A DNA stretch of 13,862 bases from Spongospora subterranea. Taxonomy: Eukaryota; Endomyxa; Phytomyxea; Plasmodiophorida; Plasmodiophoridae. Position numbers and translations under genes: made by a program. Shown here in pieces: positions 9,168 to 13,862 of the stretch (its first letter is position 1; each line of letters starts with the position of its first letter). The notes below the pieces were generated by a model. The model was not told the origin of the DNA, searched no databases, and was given only the letters and a program-made list of their open reading frames with translations. The stretch is taken from contig OUQQ01000614.1 of the NCBI GenBank assembly GCA_900404475.1, positions 1 to 13,862 on the forward strand, given 5' to 3'.

Positions 9168-10589
9168 TTAATGGTTATTGACCAAAACCATCCGATACCG
9201 AACTGAATTCGCGGCGACTTTCTTCAATGCCGCATTACAGTTATTGGCGTTCATCGGCAAACTTTCAGTCATCGCCTACATATGAATTTTAAACAACGAT
9301 AGAAAGAGAAAATTGTGATTTTGTCTACGTGAATTTTATGATCAGCTGCAAACTGCAGCATCCGACGGATTTCCGATGGAGGCGCCAAAAGCGAGCCAAC
9401 GACAGTTATGTTACGAGCTACCAAAGCAAAGGATGGAATTGTAATCATATTAGTCACCCCAACAATGCACATTTTGCCCTGTGGTTTGAGTAAGTTCAGA
9501 TAAGTTGCCCAATCAAAATTTTCCGCCGGCACCGTCATCAGCATAAAGTCTGTTGTTCAACAATTACAAAACCAAAAATCAGCATTTGAGTATCATACCG
9601 AATGTTGCCGCTGTTTTTTTCATTTGATCAGTGTCCTTGACATTAAGAAAGTGTTTAGCACCGAGTTTGACCGCCTCTTCACGTTTGTTGGCTGAGGTAG
9701 AAATCGCCTGAAAACATTGAAACATTTGCAATAATGTCAACAGGGCTGTGGAAGCTTACAGTGGTTTCAAATCCGAGAGCCGAAGCGAATTGAATAGCCA
9801 TATGACCTACAAGACAATAATGAGGATTCGTGGTTTGTCATTCGGAAAGCTGTACAGTACCTAAGCCACCGATACCAATGATTCCAACAGCATCCCCACG
9901 TTGAACATTATGTCTCTGAAAAGGAGCCCATGTTGTAAGCCCTGCACACATAATTGGAGCAGCATCCACCTGCAATATGCGTAAACTTTTGGATTTTTCA
10001 AAACAATAAACAACTATGTACCGAATCGAGACCATCAGGGATCGGAAATACCCATTTATAATTGCATCGAACTGATTCAGAAAACCCCCCATATGTATGA
10101 GGTTGTTCGGGAGTCCCAGTTGGTGAATTGTAAATATCGATTCGTTGAGTGCACAATTGAGGCACTCCCGTTTGGCATTCATTGCATTGTTCACAAGAGC
10201 CGCATTGAGGACCGACACCAACTCTTTGCCCCAGTTTTACTCCACTTACAGCAGGCCCTATCTCACGTTCAAATCAATCAAAACAACCCAGTGATCATGT
10301 AGATTTACCCAAAGCAGTTATTCTCCCGATTATCTCGTGCCCTACGACCATCGGATAATTTCCAATTTTCCAGTCATTTTGTTGCTGGTGCAGGTCGCTA
10401 TGGCAGACACCACACGCATCGACAGCAATTTCCACCTATAAACAATAAAATATTCGCTTTGTGTAATCAATACCACTACTGTCCAACCTCTTCCCGCTCC
10501 AGAGGTTTCGGCGTGTATGAGAAGTCCACCACATCCCCACCAGGTTTTAACACTGCCCACGCTTTACACTGCGGCGTTCCAACAGTCAT
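9168..10589 (-). CDS. NADP-dependent zinc alcohol dehydrogenase, cinnamyl-alcohol-dehydrogenase class (8 exons, complete)
   Basis: Exons in coding order: 10589-10488, 10435-10309, 10257-10022, 9969-9861, 9806-9760, 9707-9599, 9549-9329, 9275-9168. All introns are GT-AG, short (about 45-65 nt) and phase-consistent. The product is 352 residues, the normal family length. GroES-like domain: GVCHSDLH with catalytic zinc ligand Cys45, GHE with His67, and Cys163 in PIMCAG; structural zinc ligands are Cys98, 101, 104 and 112. The Rossmann fold has GIGGLG at 187-192. STSANKRE after the second strand suggests NADP(H) preference. The C-terminus VRYRMVLV fits the family. The enzyme would interconvert primary alcohols and aldehydes in the cytosol; the substrate cannot be told. 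The start is the first ATG in frame before KAWAV. No stops or frameshifts interrupt it, in contrast to everything adjoining it. Confidence 0.93.
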
Positions 10590-10743
10590 CGTGATGCGAA
10601 AAACGAGTGAATTGAATTATGATCGGAAGCAGACGGCTCCGAAAGTTCTGGAATAGCTATATCAGCAATACCCTCAGGAAGCAATTCGCCACTGGTCCCG
10701 TCCCGAAATAACAGATTTTTTGGTGAATCCAACTGTAACGCAG

Positions 10744-11072
10744 CCACTGAGGATGAGTCCTTTTGTTGTTTCCATATTGCAAAGTGTACAAGCCCAGTGA
10801 GGATGAGTATGAGATTATCTTGTGACCGAGTGTGCCATGCCAGCCATGCCACTTCTTAGTGTGCCATGCCAACCATGCCACTTCTTAGTGTGCCATGCCA
10901 ACCATGCCACTTTTTAGTGTGCCATGACAGCCATGCACTTCTTAGTGTGCCATGCCAACCATGCCACTCCTTTTTGGGTACATAACAGATTACTCCGTTA
11001 TTTTCACAATAAAAGTAAATTAATTTAGGAACTCAAAATAAAATGATCGAGTGCAAAACCACTGAGGATGAG
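10744..11072. repeat. Three dispersed copies of a 14-nt motif upstream of the dehydrogenase
   Basis: CCACTGAGGATGAG occurs at 10744-10757 and 11059-11072, and with one change (CCAGTGAGGATGAG) at 10794-10807. All three are followed by T. They lie 155-485 nt upstream of the dehydrogenase start, around the 29-bp tandem array. They may be a regulatory motif or scraps of a larger repeat; the sequence alone does not decide. Confidence 0.55.
10830..10973. repeat. 29-bp tandem repeat, about five copies
   Basis: Units start at 10830, 10859, 10888, 10917 and 10945. Each begins GTGTGCCATGCCA and ends CCACTTCTTA or a close variant. Unit 4 has lost one base and unit 5 decays at its end. Each unit holds two GCCATGCC-like half-repeats. 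It lies about 240 nt upstream of the dehydrogenase start. Units are adjacent with no spacers, so this is a minisatellite. Confidence 0.92.
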
Positions 11073-11690
11073 TTCAGTCATGACTGTACGCAACCTGATC
11101 CTTGTCACTTCTCGCCTCTGGAAATGTCTGTTGCGAATCGGCTTGAAAACTAGGGACGGATGATCAATCGGACAGGGTGACAGGTCCTGGAACAGTAGCT
11201 GCGACGTTATATCGATCACCCAGAATGATTTGGACTGACATGCTGGCAGTACAAAAGATCACTGTGAGTAGGAGAGGGTATGTTCCAGTTACTGAACAGG
11301 TTATACATGCATCATGAATCTCAGGATCTTTAACAAGTGTGGATTCCAAGACTAGTATCGCCGACCAAAAAAATCCCGTTTGTGCGAGCCATGGGTTTTA
11401 TCCACGGGAATGATTTTGAAATCAACCGCGAACTGTTAGTTACTTTTTTTTTCTGAAGACTACTTCACTTTATTTATTTGAAGTAACACTTTCACAATTT
11501 TACCCTGATCATCGCGCGTTGTCGAACAATCACAATTACTCTTCCAACTTTGCGATCTGTACGGGACTGCATAGGGTGACATAACACTATACTGGAAAGG
11601 AGAAGATGACTGTTGAGAACAGTTCCTATCGATAATCAGTATATTGTCTACCCATCGATAGTCTCACCAAGTGCCTACATTGGCGATCAC
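10974..11690. other. Intergenic stretch with no recognised gene
   Basis: This AT-rich interval lies between the minisatellite and the transposase relic. Short open frames exist, including 61 codons on the minus strand (11349-11164) with a hydrophobic stretch and 37 codons on the plus strand from 11043. None has a recognisable domain or a convincing splice partner. A perfect 8-bp inverted repeat, CTATCGAT at 11626-11633 and ATCGATAG at 11654-11661, is present. No transposon terminal repeat could be fixed. Confidence 0.5.
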
Positions 11691-12028
11691 CCTAAACCGA
11701 CAATTTCAAAGTGTATATAATAATTAATAAGTCGTTTAATATTAGGAATGTAGTTCTATGAGATGTGTACTTTTTCATCGCATATTCTATTTGAGATTGG
11801 TCAAGAAATATTCCATTCTTCTCACTGTATGCGTCCATGTATCTAAACGATTTGCGAGCGAACCTTCTCATTGAAGCTAGTGGCGTTTGAGCGCAATGGT
11901 AATGATATTTTCTAGGTCTGTAAATGAATATGTGCAATGTTTCCTTGTAAACTTTGTTGTAGCACCCCAGAACATCTCAATCCAGTTGAATTCTGGATGA
12001 AATTTTGGATAAAAAATTATGAGATTAC

Positions 12029-12359
12029 CTTCAGATAAAACTGTTTCCTCTAACCATTGCTGTTGCGATGCAAAGTCCGGTTGACTCGAAAGCAACAGGC
12101 GAGCATGGTTCAGGCATATCCCAGATCTAGGCCACAACCCACTTTCCGTAAGGATGCGACGAATTCCTTTTTGAACACCGTTAAGTGAGGATCCACAATC
12201 ACTGGCGAACTGCATATCCTGCTTCACCCTCTCTCCTTCAGTCCTTCTTTGTAAAACCATCCTGACCTGAGAAACCCAACGTTTTACCACCATCCGATAA
12301 GTTCAATCTTGAGGCAACAAGGCCATGGGGGGTTTGGCCCTATGGTTTTGCGAATTCTG
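12029..12359. repeat. Direct duplication, copy 1 (left of single N)
   Basis: 331 nt repeated at an offset of 332 nt as 12361-12691, with two substitutions on my reading: the G of ATTGCTG versus the C of ATTCCTG, and CATCCG versus CATTCG. It covers the middle of the transposase. The junction at a one-base gap suggests two overlapping contig ends, possibly from two alleles or two element copies. Confidence 0.88.
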
Positions 12360-12360
12360 N

Positions 12361-12691
12361 CTTCAGATAAAACTGTTTCCTCTAACCATTCCTGTTGCGA
12401 TGCAAAGTCCGGTTGACTCGAAAGCAACAGGCGAGCATGGTTCAGGCATATCCCAGATCTAGGCCACAACCCACTTTCCGTAAGGATGCGACGAATTCCT
12501 TTTTGAACACCGTTAAGTGAGGATCCACAATCACTGGCGAACTGCATATCCTGCTTCACCCTCTCTCCTTCAGTCCTTCTTTGTAAAACCATCCTGACCT
12601 GAGAAACCCAACGTTTTACCACCATTCGATAAGTTCAATCTTGAGGCAACAAGGCCATGGGGGGTTTGGCCCTATGGTTTTGCGAATTCTG
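12361..12691. repeat. Direct duplication, copy 2 (right of single N)
   Basis: Second copy of 12029-12359. One difference changes a Gln to Glu in the transposase (QQQW versus QQEW). Only this copy is continuous with the upstream part of the transposase, and only copy 1 with the downstream part, as expected for an unmerged overlap. Confidence 0.88.
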
Positions 12692-12828
12692 TATAGCAAT
12701 CTCAGACTTGGTCTTCGAAAGAGTATCGAAATCGCTTCTAATTCGCGACGTTTCGATCACGTCTTCACCTGAACGGCAATCAATGAGCTCAAAAATATCT
12801 CCCCACCTGCCAATGGCAATGTCCCTAC

Positions 12829-12894
12829 ATGATCATTAACATGCAACATTAGGGTTTGGCGAAAAATGCTTTGGTCACAGATTTCACACGTAAA
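12829..12894 (-). other. C2H2-like zinc finger remnant upstream of the transposase
   Basis: The minus strand reads FTCEICDQSIF and, 5 residues later, MLHVNDH. The spacing is Cys-x2-Cys-x11-His-x3-His, one residue shorter than the common C2H2 finger. It directly precedes, in a shifted frame, the CRDIAIGRW stretch leading into the transposase, so it may be a DNA-binding N-terminus of the same element. A single finger-like match of this size can arise by chance. Confidence 0.35.
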
Positions 12895-12976
12895 TTGACC
12901 AGAGGTGGTACACTTGTACGCTCGACCGACCATCAATCAAGGAAGAAATCTTGTTGCTTTTGTTTCATTTCACTCA

Positions 12977-13862
12977 ATGTTGGGTCCAGGTATTTTACCA
13001 TTGTCAGTGCCATCAAGGGAAAATGCCAGCAGCACTGACCATCGACGTACTGTTGACCAAACTGTGGGCAACTCAACTGGTGGTGGAAATGGTAATACTA
13101 CCCAGAAATCATCACTAGCATCCGAAAACAAGCGAAAACAGGTGGGTCGTGCTACAATACTTATGTGGTGAACGTCATGCTTGTCCTCGATATCCTGATC
13201 AGTTCCTGTGTTATTGCTGTCCTGTTGTATGTCATTTTTTGAATTGTCGCTGCTTCGACTTTTCATCTTTTGCTGTAAAGCTTCTAAACACGAATACCTG
13301 ACTTGCTAAAGAGAGCGCAAATTTCATGATCAATGATCCTGAGTATTGTTTTTCAGAAAACGCAGCAGGAACGCCTGAGCGTTGTGAAAAAACGGATCGT
13401 GAGTCTGATCCTGTTGGCTGATCTGGCTGTGGTTCTGTGCATCGTATTTCAAATCGTCTGGCTGTCGTCCTCCCTGACTGAAATGTTTGGAGTAAAGACA
13501 AGCAGTGCTGCCGGCTATCTTCATTTTGATTATCACGAGGCCATGGAGACTATGGTAAATTCAATTGCACGTCTTTCAAAAGCAAAACATTTCTATCTCG
13601 CAATTGCTTTGTAGTTGGGTCATAACACCGAATTTGTATTTATTATATCAGTCCTTGCAGACCATCTTGGTTTGACATTCTTTGGTAAACACACAAATAT
13701 GGACAAATCATTTCTGATATTGACCTAAAAACTATTTTGTTCATTGATTAGTGGTTGGGATCGTACCGATATACCTACAATTCGAGCACGAGTTCAACGT
13801 GTGTATTGCTGAGATCGCCTCATGACTCGTATCTGGTCGACGAGCACCATATCCGCTTCCTG
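12977..13862 (+). CDS. Second receptor-like membrane protein, N-terminal part (3' partial)
   Basis: Proposed exons: 12977-13141, 13357-13554 and 13752 to the window edge, phase 0 throughout, GT-AG. An ATG at 12977 opens a polar, Ser/Asn/Gly-rich 55-residue cytoplasmic segment ending SENKRKQ. Exon 2 continues KTQQERLSVVKKR, then a membrane helix (about residues 68-92, LILLADLAVVLCIVFQIVW), then SSLTEMFGVKTSSAAG. This mirrors the loop-helix-extracellular order of the first gene (EKVRVMKANKS, helix 2, NFVGEFTSATSE). It is probably a paralogue whose first sensor module lies beyond the edge. The start codon and the third exon are less certain than exon 2; an earlier exon may exist. Confidence 0.5.

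Larger units (their letters stand above)
11749..12912 (-). pseudogene. DDE-superfamily transposase relic (fungal/oomycete type)
   Basis: Minus-strand frames give GVQKGIRRILTESGLW, then LLLSSQPDFASQ with a conserved Asp, then IIFYPKFHPEFNWIEMFWGA, whose final Glu is the likely last acidic residue of the catalytic site. After a frameshift near 11880-11900 comes RRFARKSFRYMDAYSE and AMKKYTSHRT, the usual C-terminus of this family. Upstream, an in-frame TGA just before MVVKRW separates this from an open stretch (about 12827-12640) containing CRDIAIGRWGDIFELI. A C2H2-like finger lies further upstream. The middle is duplicated around the N at 12360. The element is inactive as read. Confidence 0.8.

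Noticed and set aside
10650..10665. Heat-shock-element-like GAACTTTC near the dehydrogenase start
   Set aside because: Only two of the three inverted units match, which is too little to support regulation.
10586..10881. Minus-strand open frames joined to the dehydrogenase as an extra N-terminal exon
   Set aside because: They are made partly of the minisatellite (WHGWHGT), and the dehydrogenase already has a normal-length N-terminus at 10589.
10830..10973. CRISPR-like array
   Set aside because: Units are directly adjacent without unique spacers, and the genome is eukaryotic; it is a minisatellite.
11164..11349. 61-codon minus-strand open frame with a hydrophobic segment
   Set aside because: No domain, no supported splice partner, and open frames of this length are expected by chance.
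11626..11661. CTATCGAT/ATCGATAG hairpin as a functional site or transposon end
   Set aside because: An 8-bp inverted repeat alone is weak, and no matching terminus was found on the other side of the transposase.

Overview
The window is eukaryotic nuclear DNA. Three host genes can be read as short exons joined by GT-AG introns with matching phases, and no bacterial operon layout or Shine-Dalgarno pattern is seen. The rest is mostly decayed transposable elements. The mobile elements (Ty3/Gypsy pol of the type common in oomycetes, a second fungal-type Ty3/Gypsy RNase H, and a DDE transposase frequent in fungi and oomycetes) suggest a zoosporic fungus or another unicellular eukaryote. The species cannot be named from the sequence.

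Layout. 1-4180 (+): eleven exons, open at the left edge, encode a multi-pass membrane protein of at least 692 residues. It has two tandem Cache-like extracellular sensor modules, three visible membrane helices, and a short tail with no kinase or cyclase. 4245-4723 (-): relic of a retroelement integrase. 4940-5507: two broken SET-domain fragments in inverted orientation, forming an imperfect palindrome. 5673-7027 (-): integrase plus chromodomain of a Ty3/Gypsy element. 7225-8310 (+): RT-RNase H of the same general type, in the opposite orientation. 8318-9060 (+): RT end and RNase H of a second Ty3/Gypsy lineage. 9168-10589 (-): a complete eight-exon zinc alcohol dehydrogenase of the cinnamyl-alcohol-dehydrogenase class, apparently functional. 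10744-11072: short repeats and a 29-bp tandem array upstream of it. 11749-12912 (-): decayed DDE transposase. 12977-13862 (+): 5' end of a second membrane protein that resembles the inner part of the first and runs off the right edge.

The two receptor-like genes lie in the same orientation at the two ends and look like members of one family, separated by about 8.8 kb of transposon debris that also holds the dehydrogenase. No functional link between the dehydrogenase and the receptors is shown. Two single-N gaps (6806 and 12360) are each flanked by a near-perfect direct duplication (260 and 331 nt). These look like unmerged contig ends, so the local copy number there should not be trusted.

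All exon boundaries were chosen by hand from splice signals, phase and codon use; no alignment or database search was run.
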